A stretch of 53,097 nucleotides of DNA from an uncultured Collinsella sp. GTDB lineage: Bacteria; Actinomycetota; Coriobacteriia; Coriobacteriales; Coriobacteriaceae. The stretch is from positions 1-53,097 of the forward strand of contig UROZ01000002.1 of NCBI GenBank assembly GCA_900549655.1, read 5' to 3'. Within the stretch, counting starts at the first letter, position 1. The number at the start of each line of letters is the position of its first letter. The position numbers were made by a program, and so were the translations under genes. Below the pieces are notes generated by a model. That model had not been told where the DNA came from and made no database searches. It saw only the letters and a list, made by a program, of their open reading frames with translations. Positions 24,433 to 31,933 of this stretch are shown one piece after another.

Positions 24433-24472
24433 ACTTTATCAGCTCTACGTAAGTGCTGTCAACGAAAACCTC
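24433..24472 (-). promoter_or_regulatory. Promoter of rpmG-trnW-secE-nusG
   Basis: On the minus strand TTGACA (24457-24462), an 18-base spacer and TAAAGT (24433-24438). The -35 is embedded in GAGGTTTTCGTTGACAG (24456-24472), identical to the promoter before the tRNA-Tyr/tuf unit. Confidence 0.8.
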
Positions 24473-24607
24473 GAATCAATTGGTTCTCGGTGAACCCATT
24501 CATATTTGGAACACATCAATGGAGCCAACGAGATCTAATCGACGGTGCACCCAGGACCATTATCGATCCTCTCGACACCAGCAACGGCTCAATATCCATT
24601 GCAGAAA

Positions 24608-24639
24608 AGAACCCGGCACCCATATAAGTGCCGGGTTCT
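24608..24639 (-). terminator. Terminator of tuf
   Basis: AGAACCCGGCAC pairs with GTGCCGGGTTCT around CCATATAA, starting 28 bases after the tuf stop. The T-run is short. The gap between it and the rpmG promoter holds nothing else that I can see. Confidence 0.85.
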
Positions 24640-24666
24640 CTAAGTCAGCTATATCAAAGAGCTAAT

Positions 24667-25857
24667 TTACTCAATGATCGTGGAGACGATGCCCGAACCG
24701 ACGGTGTGGCCGCCCTCGCGGATAGCGAAGCGCAGGCCCTCCTCCATGGCGATCGGGTGGATGAGGTCGCCCTCGATGGTGATGTGGTCACCAGGCATAG
24801 CCATCTCGGTGCCCTCGGGGAGCTTGACCGTACCGGTAACGTCGGTGGTACGGAAGTAGAACTGAGGACGATAACCATCGAAGAACGGGGTGTGACGGCC
24901 GCCCTCCTCCTTGGTCAGAACGTAGATCTCGCCGGTGAACTTGGTGTGCGGGGTAACCGAACCGGGCTTGCAGAGAACCTGACCGCGCTCGATGTCCTCG
25001 CGCTTGATGCCGCGGAGCAGCAGACCGACGTTGTCGCCAGCCTCGCAGAAGTCCATGGACTTACGGAACATCTCGATACCGGTAACGACGGTGTTCTGGG
25101 TATCCTTGATGCCGACGATCTCGACGGGCTCGTTGAGCTTGAGCTCACCGCGCTCGACACGGCCGGTAGCAACGGTACCACGGCCGGAGATGGTCATAAC
25201 GTCCTCAACGGCCATCAGGAAGGGGAGGTCGTTGTTACGAGCAGGCGTCGGGATGTACTCGTCGACAGCCTTCATGAGCTCGCGGATGGCGTCCATCCAC
25301 TTGGCGTCGCCCTCGAGAGCGCCCAGAGCGGAGCCACGGATGACGGGGATGTCGTCGCCGGGGAAATCGTACTCAGAGAGGAGCTCACGGGTCTCCATCT
25401 CGACGAGGTCGATGAGCTCGTCATCGTCGACCATGTCGCACTTGTTCAGGAAGACGACGATGTAGGGAACGCCGACCTGACGGGCGAGCAGGATGTGCTC
25501 GCGGGTCTGAGCCATGGGGCCGTCGGTAGCGGCGATGACCAGGATAGCGCCGTCCATCTGAGCAGCACCGGAGATCATGTTCTTGACGTAGTCAGCGTGG
25601 CCCGGGCAGTCAACGTGAGCGTAGTGACGGGCAGCAGTCTCGTACTCGACGTGGGAGACGGAGATCGTAATGCCGCGCTCGCGCTCCTCGGGAGCCTTGT
25701 CGATGTTCTCGAACGCAGTGAAGTCAGCCTTGCAGCCCTCGGTCTCGGAGAGAACCTTGGTGATGGCAGCGGTCAGCGTGGTCTTGCCGTGGTCGACGTG
25801 ACCAATGGTGCCGATGTTAACATGCGGCTTAGTGCGCTCAAACTTCTCTTTGGCCAT
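24667..25857 (-). CDS. tuf: Elongation factor Tu
   Basis: A 396-residue EF-Tu of standard length, with G1 GHVDHGKTT, G3 DCPGH, G4 NKCD and G5 SALGAL, followed by domains 2 and 3 (GRGTVATGRVERG; HTPFFDGYRPQFYFRTTDVTG in outline). It carries aminoacyl-tRNA to the ribosome in a GTP-dependent way. The gene follows tRNA-Tyr, tRNA-Thr and tRNA-Met by 96 bases with no terminator between, so it shares their promoter, an arrangement also known from the E. coli tufB operon. GGAGGG precedes the ATG. Confidence 0.98.
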   Translation of the reverse strand: MAKEKFERTKPHVNIGTIGHVDHGKTTLTAAITKVLSETEGCKADFTAFENIDKAPEERERGITISVSHVEYETAARHYAHVDCPGHADYVKNMISGAAQMDGAILVIAATDGPMAQTREHILLARQVGVPYIVVFLNKCDMVDDDELIDLVEMETRELLSEYDFPGDDIPVIRGSALGALEGDAKWMDAIRELMKAVDEYIPTPARNNDLPFLMAVEDVMTISGRGTVATGRVERGELKLNEPVEIVGIKDTQNTVVTGIEMFRKSMDFCEAGDNVGLLLRGIKREDIERGQVLCKPGSVTPHTKFTGEIYVLTKEEGGRHTPFFDGYRPQFYFRTTDVTGTVKLPEGTEMAMPGDHITIEGDLIHPIAMEEGLRFAIREGGHTVGSGIVSTIIE

Positions 25858-25953
25858 AAAGCCCTCCTCTTAACAGGTCGTCCCCGGACGGGACTTTGCC
25901 TTTATACCATAGTGGCCTCTCAACATACTATTGAGAAGCCACCGTGTTACCTA

Positions 25954-26030
25954 TGGTAGCGGTGACTGGATTCGAACCAGTGACGCCACGGGTATGAACC
26001 GTGTGCTCTAACCAACTGAGCTACACCGCC
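25954..26030 (-). tRNA. tRNA-Met (CAT)
   Basis: Acceptor GGCGGTG/CACCGCT, D-arm AGCTCAGTTGGTTAGAGC, anticodon CAT in TTCATAC, T-arm GGTTCGAATCC and encoded CCA. The first acceptor pair is G-U. It could be elongator tRNA-Met or the precursor of tRNA-Ile(CAU); the GGC start and lack of a C1-A72 mismatch argue against initiator. Confidence 0.92.
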
Positions 26031-26033
26031 GGA

Positions 26034-26109
26034 TGGAGCCTGCAACCAGACTTGAACTGGTGACCTCTTCGTTACCAACGAAGTGCTCTACCGACTGAGC
26101 TATACAGGC
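26034..26109 (-). tRNA. tRNA-Thr (GGT)
   Basis: Acceptor GCCTGTA/TGCAGGC, anticodon GGT in the loop TTGGTAA, T-arm GGTTCAAGTCT-like with CCA encoded. It is three bases from tRNA-Met. Confidence 0.94.
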
Positions 26110-26119
26110 ACTTGACGGG

Positions 26120-26201
26120 TGGGAGCTATAGGATTCGAACCTATGTAGGCAGAGCCAACGGGTTTACAGCCCGTCCCCATTAACCACTCGGGCAAACTCC
26201 C
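26120..26201 (-). tRNA. tRNA-Tyr (GTA)
   Basis: A class II tRNA with a long variable arm, acceptor GGGAGTT/AGCTCCC and anticodon GTA in CTGTAAA. The 3' end reads ACCC, so the final CCA is not fully encoded and must be added. It is the first gene of the tRNA-tuf transcription unit. Confidence 0.94.
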
Positions 26202-26263
26202 AATCGTTCAAGTATCCGCAGGTTCTTTGGTCTTTTGGACCGCCGCCCCCGCGAACGAAGAAG

Positions 26264-26303
26264 ATAATACGATGCAACCTTAGGGACTGTCAACGAAAAC
26301 CTC
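26264..26303 (-). promoter_or_regulatory. Promoter of the tRNA-Tyr/Thr/Met-tuf unit
   Basis: On the minus strand TTGACA (26288-26293), an 18-base spacer and TATTAT (26264-26269), followed by a GC-rich start region. The upstream extension GAGGTTTTCG is the same as in the rpmG promoter. Confidence 0.85.
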
Positions 26304-26529
26304 TAGATACACGGTGCCGGGCGTATCTATATAGCCGTGACCTGCGGTTTTATTGAGTTTGGATATGAAGGACAGAGGTTTTGGATACTGAGGTGACGTT
26401 TCCCAAGGTAACACTTTGCTGTAGTGGAGTACACCTTTAGTATCGAACTTCGATACCAGCTTATTTGCACCTATATATAGGTCGAGATCGGGGCTGCCCA
26501 GACAGAAGATTGCTCTTCCCAGGCAAAAT
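26304..26529. other. AT-richer intergenic stretch without a gene
   Basis: No gene is seen. AAAACCTCT at the left recurs as AGAGGTTTT at 26371-26379, and GTATCGAACTTCGATAC at 26432-26448 is a small palindrome. An open frame of 106 codons on the minus strand crosses it but starts in a repeat and ends in the promoter. Confidence 0.6.
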
Positions 26530-26675
26530 CGAGCGTGGATTTTCTTCCGTTTGAAATCGAGCGTGGATAATCTCCCACTTTGCCGTGCCATCGAATCCAA
26601 AGTGGCAGATTATCCACGCTCATTCACTAGGCGGAAGATTTTCCACGCTCGTGTGTCCGATAATCCACGCTCGAT
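26530..26675. repeat. Long imperfect inverted repeat with five CGAGCGTGGAT-type motifs
   Basis: Arms 26530-26582 and 26598-26651 are about 53 bp each and pair except for a short inner block. Each arm holds two copies of GAGCGTGGA followed by T/A-rich ATC, and a fifth copy lies at 26658-26675. In the other direction the motif reads ATTATCCACGCTCG, whose core TTATCCAC resembles a DnaA box. Confidence 0.8.
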
Positions 26676-26704
26676 GACGATGACCAACCTCGCCCCGGCC
26701 TATG

Positions 26705-26940
26705 TCTCGACCTGTAACAGTAAGAGGGTTATTCCTCCCCTATCTGTTACAGATCGAGATGTTTCGCAGAAACCCCCGCTTACGTCTCATTCTGTAACAG
26801 TAAGAACGGTTTTCAGCCTCTTCGTGTTACGGATCGAGATGTTATCGGCCTTCCCTTGGCAATGTTTCGATCTGTAACTATAAGGAGGGTCTTCAGCCCA
26901 CTCGTGTTACGGATCGAGACAAACCTGAAGCTTGGTTGGC
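26705..26940. repeat. 80-bp tandem array of palindromes
   Basis: Three units with an exact 80-base period (TGTAAC at 26713, 26793 and 26873). Each unit is a palindrome of about 55 bp: TCTCGA-CTGTAAC on the left and GTTAC-GATCGAGA on the right. Spacers between the palindromes are 25 bases and not conserved. It lies after the long inverted repeat and before the tRNA-Thr terminator. Confidence 0.85.
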
Positions 26941-26975
26941 GCCAAACACGCTGACTTATCGACATAAATAGAAAC

Positions 26976-27004
26976 GGGCCCTGTCCCACAAGGAAACAGA
27001 GCCC
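26976..27004 (-). terminator. Terminator of tRNA-Thr(TGT)
   Basis: On the minus strand GGGCTCTGTTTCC pairs with GGGACAGGGCCC and is followed by GTTTCTATTTAT. Confidence 0.85.
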
Positions 27005-27014
27005 GAAACTCTCA

Positions 27015-27089
27015 TGGAGCCAGTGACAGGAATCGAACCTGCAACCCACTGATTACAAATCAGTTGCGCTACCGTTGCGCCACACTGGC
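27015..27089 (-). tRNA. tRNA-Thr (TGT)
   Basis: Acceptor GCCAGTG/CACTGGC, anticodon TGT in the loop TTTGTAA, T-arm GGTTCGATTCC and encoded CCA. It has its own promoter (TTGCGC, 17 bases, TATTCT) upstream and its own terminator. Confidence 0.94.
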
Positions 27090-27242
27090 ACACTTGGCGC
27101 TTTCACGCGAAGCGAGTTAAGAATAAAGGAATTGCGGACGGGGCGCAACAGGCCGCACGGCGTTATACAAATATGCAAAATCCAGCAACAACGCGTACCA
27201 GGCCCGTTCATTTCTGTCAGTGCGCCCTCAATCTTAAAACCA

Positions 27243-27303
27243 TTCGCCAGAACGAATAGTTTTAATTACAATTGCTATATATAAAACTATTCGTTCTGGC
27301 GAA
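27243..27303. promoter_or_regulatory. 21-bp inverted-repeat operator/promoter of the HTH-HipA kinase
   Basis: The arms 27243-27263 and 27283-27303 are perfectly complementary, starting TTCGCCAGAACGAATAG; the pairing extends outward through AAACC/GGTTT with one mismatch. The 19-base spacer holds TATATAT, a likely -10. The right arm ends 11 bases before the ATG. The kinase's own N-terminal HTH domain is the obvious candidate to bind here. Confidence 0.7.
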
Positions 27304-27313
27304 GGGTTTCGCG

Positions 27314-28654
27314 ATGCTTACTACCAAAGAAGCCGCCGAGCTGCTCGGCATCACTCCGCGCAGGGTGCAGGAGCTCATAAAAAACGGAGCACTTGAGGCC
27401 CGCAAGGCTTCTGGTGTATGGCTCATCGACAAAGACAGCGTCGACACGCGACTCCGCTCTGTGACCAAAACGGGGGGACGTCCCCGCCGCGGCCACGGTA
27501 AGAGCGAGATCGCGTTCACCCTCATGAACCGCACGTACGAAGTCGCTCAGCTGGTCTACAGTACATCGCGAAAAGACTTTACCCACATCGGTGCCGACAT
27601 CGATTACGCCCACGCCCCTATTGGGGTATTTGGCCCTAATAGCCCCGTATCGCTCGACTCTTTCCGCACTTGGTGGCGCGGCCGCGGTATCCCGCTCGCA
27701 CGCATTGGGCTAGCCTCCCTGCTTGCAGAAGCCGCAGTCGATGTTCCCGATGAACTCGTACAGCGAAATCTTGGCCTCTCCTTATCCGACCAGTATTGGA
27801 TAAGGCCCCAAAGTTCCGGTCTCGCCTGGGAGGACATTAACTTCTTCAATAACGCCTTTGATGACGTCTCACTGTCCATTGCGCCCTTTGCCCCAGAGGG
27901 AAAAGCGGCTGCCGCAAAGCCCGACAACACTTCGGACGGCAATCTTCAAAAGTACTGGACACGCGAGGACGGGCGTCGAATTCTGCATAAGGCAGGAGCG
28001 CACCTGAACCAGGAACCTTATAACGAGCTGGTGGCGACCGCGCTCCACCGTCGCATCCTAAACGCCTGCGACTATGTGCCTTACTCGCTCGAGGGCACTG
28101 GCACTTCCGCCCTGAGCATATGCGATGTCTTCTTAACTGATGAAGAAGAGTATGTCCCTGCGTTCTATGTAAACCAGTACGCGAACGCAGGTGAACGGCT
28201 AACCGACTACGAGCGATACGTAGCAAACTGCGAGGAGCTCGGGGTGACAGGCGTCAAGGATGCCCTTGACCGCATGATCGTGTGCGACGGCATCATCGCC
28301 AACTACGATCGTCATTGGCGTAACTTTGGCCTTGTGCGAAACGTAAACACGCTAGCCTGCAGACCTGCCCCCATCTTCGATTCGGGCTCATCGCTCTGGT
28401 GCAACATTTCTCTTGAGGAGCTTCGGGCAGGAGAGCACAGTTTTACCAGCGCACAATTTCATTCAAGCCCCGCCAAACAGATGTTGCTCGTCGAGGACAT
28501 GGGCTGGTTTGACGGCGACAAACTCGAAGGCTTCGTTGACGAGGCAATCGAGATTCTGTCTAAAAACGATGCTCTAACAGCGAGACTGCCTTATCTAAAA
28601 GAGGCGCTAACGTGGCGCCTCAAAAGAATGATCGACATCGCTGAATGGAGTTAG
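27314..28654 (+). CDS. HipA-like protein kinase with N-terminal MerR/excisionase-type HTH
   Basis: A 446-residue protein. Residues 1-50 are an excisionase/MerR-type helix-turn-helix (LTTKEAAELLGITPRRVQEL, then GVWLIDKDSVD). The remainder resembles the HipA/CtkA kinase fold: the lysine in RRILHKAGAHLNQEP may serve ATP binding, and the catalytic loop ANYDRHWRNFG (329-339; D332, N337) and metal-binding IFDSGSS (D356) are intact. There is no HipA N-terminal subdomain and no separate HipB. Base composition is less GC-rich than its neighbours, suggesting transfer. There is only a weak GAAGGG ribosome site. Probably a growth-controlling kinase with built-in repressor; the target is unknown. Confidence 0.8.
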   Translation: MLTTKEAAELLGITPRRVQELIKNGALEARKASGVWLIDKDSVDTRLRSVTKTGGRPRRGHGKSEIAFTLMNRTYEVAQLVYSTSRKDFTHIGADIDYAHAPIGVFGPNSPVSLDSFRTWWRGRGIPLARIGLASLLAEAAVDVPDELVQRNLGLSLSDQYWIRPQSSGLAWEDINFFNNAFDDVSLSIAPFAPEGKAAAAKPDNTSDGNLQKYWTREDGRRILHKAGAHLNQEPYNELVATALHRRILNACDYVPYSLEGTGTSALSICDVFLTDEEEYVPAFYVNQYANAGERLTDYERYVANCEELGVTGVKDALDRMIVCDGIIANYDRHWRNFGLVRNVNTLACRPAPIFDSGSSLWCNISLEELRAGEHSFTSAQFHSSPAKQMLLVEDMGWFDGDKLEGFVDEAIEILSKNDALTARLPYLKEALTWRLKRMIDIAEWS

Positions 28655-28681
28655 CGAGACAGCATCGCCCCGCCAACTCCC

Positions 28682-29359
28682 CTACCTCCCGCGGAGGGCC
28701 TTGAGCTTTGCCAGCGCCTCGGGGCTCAGGCGACTGCCCAGAGTCATCTTGATCTGCGGGGCCTCTTCGGCCTCGTGAACGTCGTTATCGATCTGTTTGA
28801 TCTCGTCCACCAGCATACGGCTCGAGATGCGCGTAACGCCCTTGCCCATGACGACGGCCTGGATCGTGCCGTCGCTCGATACCACGGAGCACGCGCGACC
28901 TTCCTCGCGTGCCTCGATGCAGAGCTTCTGCACCACGGTATCGGCAGAGACGCCCGTCGGCGAAAACTCGATGCGCACGCCGCGGGCCGGCAGGTTGGGG
29001 CGCTCGCTGGAGATATTGCCCGCGCCGTCGAACACGATCACGGCCTCGTAGCGGCCCTGGGCAAACGCGGCGACGTCGTTGATGAGTGCAGTTCGCGCCA
29101 TATCGTGGACGTCGCTGGAATACGGATCGTCGGAATGGTCGTAGACGAGCTTTTCGTAGCGCGGCGTGCAGTGAATCACGTTGTAACCGTCGACCACCAG
29201 CAGCTCGGGCTTATTGGAGTGCACCGTCGAGACCGGATCGGCGATGGCCTGCGCAAACGCATTGCCGCCCACGCCATAGGTCGCGGCCGAAACAATCGGC
29301 TTGGCCGAGCCCTCGCCAAAGCGCTTGGCCTTGGACTTGGCGCGGTTCTTCTTGGACAT
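28682..29359 (-). CDS. NYN-domain ribonuclease, YacP/Rae1 family
   Basis: A 225-residue protein. After a basic N-terminal tail the NYN (PIN-like) nuclease domain starts at LLVVDGYNVIHCTP, with later acidic residues in VIVFDGAG and SADTVVQKLC and VVSSDGTIQ. Its B. subtilis relative Rae1/YacP cuts mRNA inside the ribosome A site. A C-terminal tail of about 35 residues is added. It starts three bases after rlmB with GGGGGAGGAG overlapping the rlmB end, so the pair is one operon, as in B. subtilis. Confidence 0.88.
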   Translation of the reverse strand: MSKKNRAKSKAKRFGEGSAKPIVSAATYGVGGNAFAQAIADPVSTVHSNKPELLVVDGYNVIHCTPRYEKLVYDHSDDPYSSDVHDMARTALINDVAAFAQGRYEAVIVFDGAGNISSERPNLPARGVRIEFSPTGVSADTVVQKLCIEAREEGRACSVVSSDGTIQAVVMGKGVTRISSRMLVDEIKQIDNDVHEAEEAPQIKMTLGSRLSPEALAKLKALRGR

Positions 29360-29362
29360 GCG

Positions 29363-30277
29363 CTACTCCTCCCCCATGAGCTCGCCGGCATTGCGGCGCA
29401 GCCACTCAAAGCACAGAGCGGTGGTCGCCTGGGCCACGTTGAGACTCTCGGTCATGCCGCGCTGGGGAAGCTTGGTCAAAAAGTCGCATTTCTCGAGCAC
29501 AAGACGCGAGATGCCGTCGCCCTCGGAACCCATGACGAGCGCAACGCGGCCCTCGAAGGGGGCGTCCCAGCAACTGCCTTCGGCGTGCTCGGAGGCGCCG
29601 CCCACCCAAAAGCCGGCGGCCTTGAGGTCATCGAGCGCACGGGCGATATTGGGAACCTGCGCGATGGGCAGGTGCATGACGGCGCCGGCAGAAGTCTTGT
29701 AGCTGCCGACGGTCACACCGGCGGCGCGCTTGTTGGCAATGATGACGCCCGCCGCGCCCACGACCTCGGCGGAGCGCACGATGGCGCCAAAGTTGCCGTC
29801 GTCGGTCACATGGTCGAGCACGACGACGAGCGCCGGACCGTCGCCCGCACGGTCGAGGATATCGGCAACATCGGCATAGGGGAAATTGCCCACCTCGAGC
29901 GCAATGCCCTGGTGAGCGCCATGGCTCGACAGCGCATCGAGCTGCGCGCGCGGCACATACTTAATGCGGACGCCTGCAGCGTTGAGGTCGTCGACCAGGC
30001 GCGACAAGGCGGCATCGCGCTCCCCGCCCTCAGCGATGAGCGCGCACTTGACGGGAAAGCCGGTACGCAGCGCCTCGGCGGCAGCACGGCGACCTTCGAT
30101 AAACTCGCCCTTGGGAACCTGGACGTTATCGCGGCTACGCTCGCGCTGCGGGCGAGCAGCCTGTGAGCGCTCGCGCTGGCCCTTGGGAGCGGCAGCGCGG
30201 TCGTTGCGGCGAATCGGACGCGAGCCAGAAGCAGCCTGCTTGCCTCCACGCGATGCACGCTTGCGATTGTCGGCCAT
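29363..30277 (-). CDS. rlmB: 23S rRNA (guanosine-2'-O)-methyltransferase RlmB
   Basis: A 304-residue SPOUT methyltransferase. An Arg/Ala/Gln-rich N-terminal extension of about 50 residues precedes the substrate-binding domain (VPKGEFIEGRRAAAEAL) and the catalytic knot with its three motifs: LDHVTDDGNFGAIVRSAE, LVMGSEGDGISRLV and MTESLNVAQATT. It methylates the ribose of G2251 (E. coli numbering) in the peptidyl-transferase loop. The order cysS-rlmB-yacP is conserved from Firmicutes. GGAGG precedes the start. Confidence 0.93.
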   Translation of the reverse strand: MADNRKRASRGGKQAASGSRPIRRNDRAAAPKGQRERSQAARPQRERSRDNVQVPKGEFIEGRRAAAEALRTGFPVKCALIAEGGERDAALSRLVDDLNAAGVRIKYVPRAQLDALSSHGAHQGIALEVGNFPYADVADILDRAGDGPALVVVLDHVTDDGNFGAIVRSAEVVGAAGVIIANKRAAGVTVGSYKTSAGAVMHLPIAQVPNIARALDDLKAAGFWVGGASEHAEGSCWDAPFEGRVALVMGSEGDGISRLVLEKCDFLTKLPQRGMTESLNVAQATTALCFEWLRRNAGELMGEE

Positions 30278-30320
30278 AAAACGGCCTCCTTTAAATACTT
30301 TTCAAACAGGACAAAAGAAG

Positions 30321-30352
30321 CGACCGCTTAAGACGAATAGCTCAAGCGGTCG
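30321..30352 (-). terminator. Terminator between cysS and rlmB
   Basis: On the minus strand CGACCGCTTGAG and CTTAAGCGGTCG form a stem followed by CTTCTTTTGT. Confidence 0.7.
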
Positions 30353-30355
30353 GTA

Positions 30356-30457
30356 CGGGTTTTCCAAGTGCCCGAGATTGCCGTGAAAGAGGAGCGACGC
30401 GTACTTGAGTACGCGAGCGACGGTTTGAACGGCAAGGTCGGGTGCTTGGGAAACCCG
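30356..30457 (+). repeat. Covarying intergenic hairpin element, copy 2
   Basis: A 102-base imperfect palindrome between rlmB and cysS. It has the core GAAAGAGGAGCGACGCGTAC, loop, GTACGCGAGCGACGGTTTGA, as in copy 1 at 21556-21656. The outer stem is CGGGTTT/AAACCCG where copy 1 has GCCGG/CCGGC, and the middle stem is TTGCCGT/ACGGCAA where copy 1 has CGCCCC/GGGGCG. Confidence 0.8.
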
Positions 30458-30463
30458 CGGGGA

Positions 30464-31930
30464 TTAGAGAGATTTGATACGAGTGCCGGCGGCGGTATCC
30501 TCGATCGTCAGGCCCAGGTCCTTGAGCTGGTCGCGGATGGCGTCGGCCAGATCCCAGTTCTTGGCGGCACGGGCCTCGGCGCGGGCCTCGAGAATCTTGG
30601 CAGCAGCCTCGTCCACGTCGTCGCCCGTATAGGCAACCAAACCGGCGGCAACACCCAGCAGACCCAGCGGCAGCTCCACCTTGGGCTCGGGAAGCTCGAC
30701 GCCAAACGTATCGAGCAGCTCGGCCAGCGTATCGGCGGCAGCCAGGACTGCGGCCTTGTCGGCAGCGTCACCGGCCTGCTCCAGGTACTGGTTGCACTCG
30801 GTCACAAAGCCAAAGACGGCACCCATGGCACCAGCGGTGTTAAAGTCGTCGTCCATGCACTCCTTAAAGGTGGCGCGGGTCTCGGCGGCCTTGGCGGCAA
30901 ACGCCTCGGATGCTGCCTCATCGGCATCGGCCGTCGCGTGGTTCGCAGCCCAGCGCAGGTTCTCGACCGTACCGGCGATACGCGTGAGCGAGTTCTCGGC
31001 ACCCTCCAGGCGCTCCCAAGAAAAGTCGAGCGGTGAGCGATAGCTCGTCTGCAGCATCAGCAAACGCAGGGCGGCAGCGGAGTGCTGCTCGAGGACCTCG
31101 GCCAGCGTAAAGAAGTTACCAAGCGACTTGGACATCTTCTCGCCGTCGACCAGCAGCATGCCCGTGTGCATCCAGGTGTTGGAGAAGCCCTGGTGCCAGG
31201 CGCAGGTGGCCTGAGCGCACTCGTTCTCGTGATGCGGGAAGGCAAGATCGGAGCCGCCGCCGTGGATGTCGATCGGAGTACCCAGGTAGCGATGCACCAT
31301 GGCGGCGCACTCGGTGTGCCAACCGGGACGGCCCTCGCCCCAGGGGCTCGGCCAGCTGGGCTCGCCGGGCTTGGCGGCCTTCCACAGGGCAAAGTCGAGC
31401 GGGTCGTTCTTGTCCTCGTTCTCCTCGATGCGCGCGCCAACCATAAGGTCGTCGATGTTGCGGCCCGAGACCTGACCATAGTTGGGATCGCTGCGCACGG
31501 CAAAGTACACATCGCCGTTATCGGCTGCGTAAGCGTGGCCCTGCTCGATAAGCGTCTTGATCATGGCGATCATGGGGCCGATCTCCTTGGTGGCGCGGGG
31601 GCGCACATCGGGATCGAGCACGTTGGCGGCGCGCATGACGCCGATGAACTTGTCGGAGAACTCCGTCGCGACCTCGGCAGCCGTACGGCCCTGCTCGTTG
31701 GCGCGCTTGATGATCTTGTCGTCGACATCGGTGAGGTTCTGGGCGAACGTGACCTCGTAGCCGCTCGCGATGAGCCAGCGACGAATCACGTCAAAGCTGA
31801 TGAACGTGCGGGCATTGCCGATGTGGATGTTGTCGTAGACCGTGGGGCCGCACACGTACATGCGGACCTTGCCGGACTCGATGGGCTGGAACTCTTCCTT
31901 TTTATGGGTAGCGCTGTTGTAGATACGCAT
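30464..31930 (-). CDS. cysS: Cysteinyl-tRNA synthetase
   Basis: A 488-residue class I synthetase. The zinc-site cysteine and HIGH motif are in VCGPTVYDNIHIGNARTF, the second zinc ligand region in WHTECAAM, and the KMSKS loop in KMSKSLGN; a C-terminal helical anticodon domain follows. It charges tRNA-Cys. The gap to ispF is only three bases, so disA-ispD-ispF-cysS is one leftward operon of four genes. Confidence 0.97.
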   Translation of the reverse strand: MRIYNSATHKKEEFQPIESGKVRMYVCGPTVYDNIHIGNARTFISFDVIRRWLIASGYEVTFAQNLTDVDDKIIKRANEQGRTAAEVATEFSDKFIGVMRAANVLDPDVRPRATKEIGPMIAMIKTLIEQGHAYAADNGDVYFAVRSDPNYGQVSGRNIDDLMVGARIEENEDKNDPLDFALWKAAKPGEPSWPSPWGEGRPGWHTECAAMVHRYLGTPIDIHGGGSDLAFPHHENECAQATCAWHQGFSNTWMHTGMLLVDGEKMSKSLGNFFTLAEVLEQHSAAALRLLMLQTSYRSPLDFSWERLEGAENSLTRIAGTVENLRWAANHATADADEAASEAFAAKAAETRATFKECMDDDFNTAGAMGAVFGFVTECNQYLEQAGDAADKAAVLAAADTLAELLDTFGVELPEPKVELPLGLLGVAAGLVAYTGDDVDEAAAKILEARAEARAAKNWDLADAIRDQLKDLGLTIEDTAAGTRIKSL

Positions 31931-31933
31931 TCG

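Noticed and set aside
26280..26600. A 106-codon frame on the minus strand in the gap before the tRNA promoter
   Set aside because: It starts in the long inverted repeat, ends inside the promoter TTGACA, has no ribosome site and no recognisable motif.
26530..26675. Possible replication origin because of DnaA-box-like motifs
   Set aside because: No dnaA, dnaN, gyrB or rpmH gene is near, and the motif differs from the consensus box at the last base.
31931..31933. T-box leaders before the three synthetase genes
   Set aside because: cysS has no leader at all, and the leaders of asnS and lysS are too short and lack the T-box sequence.
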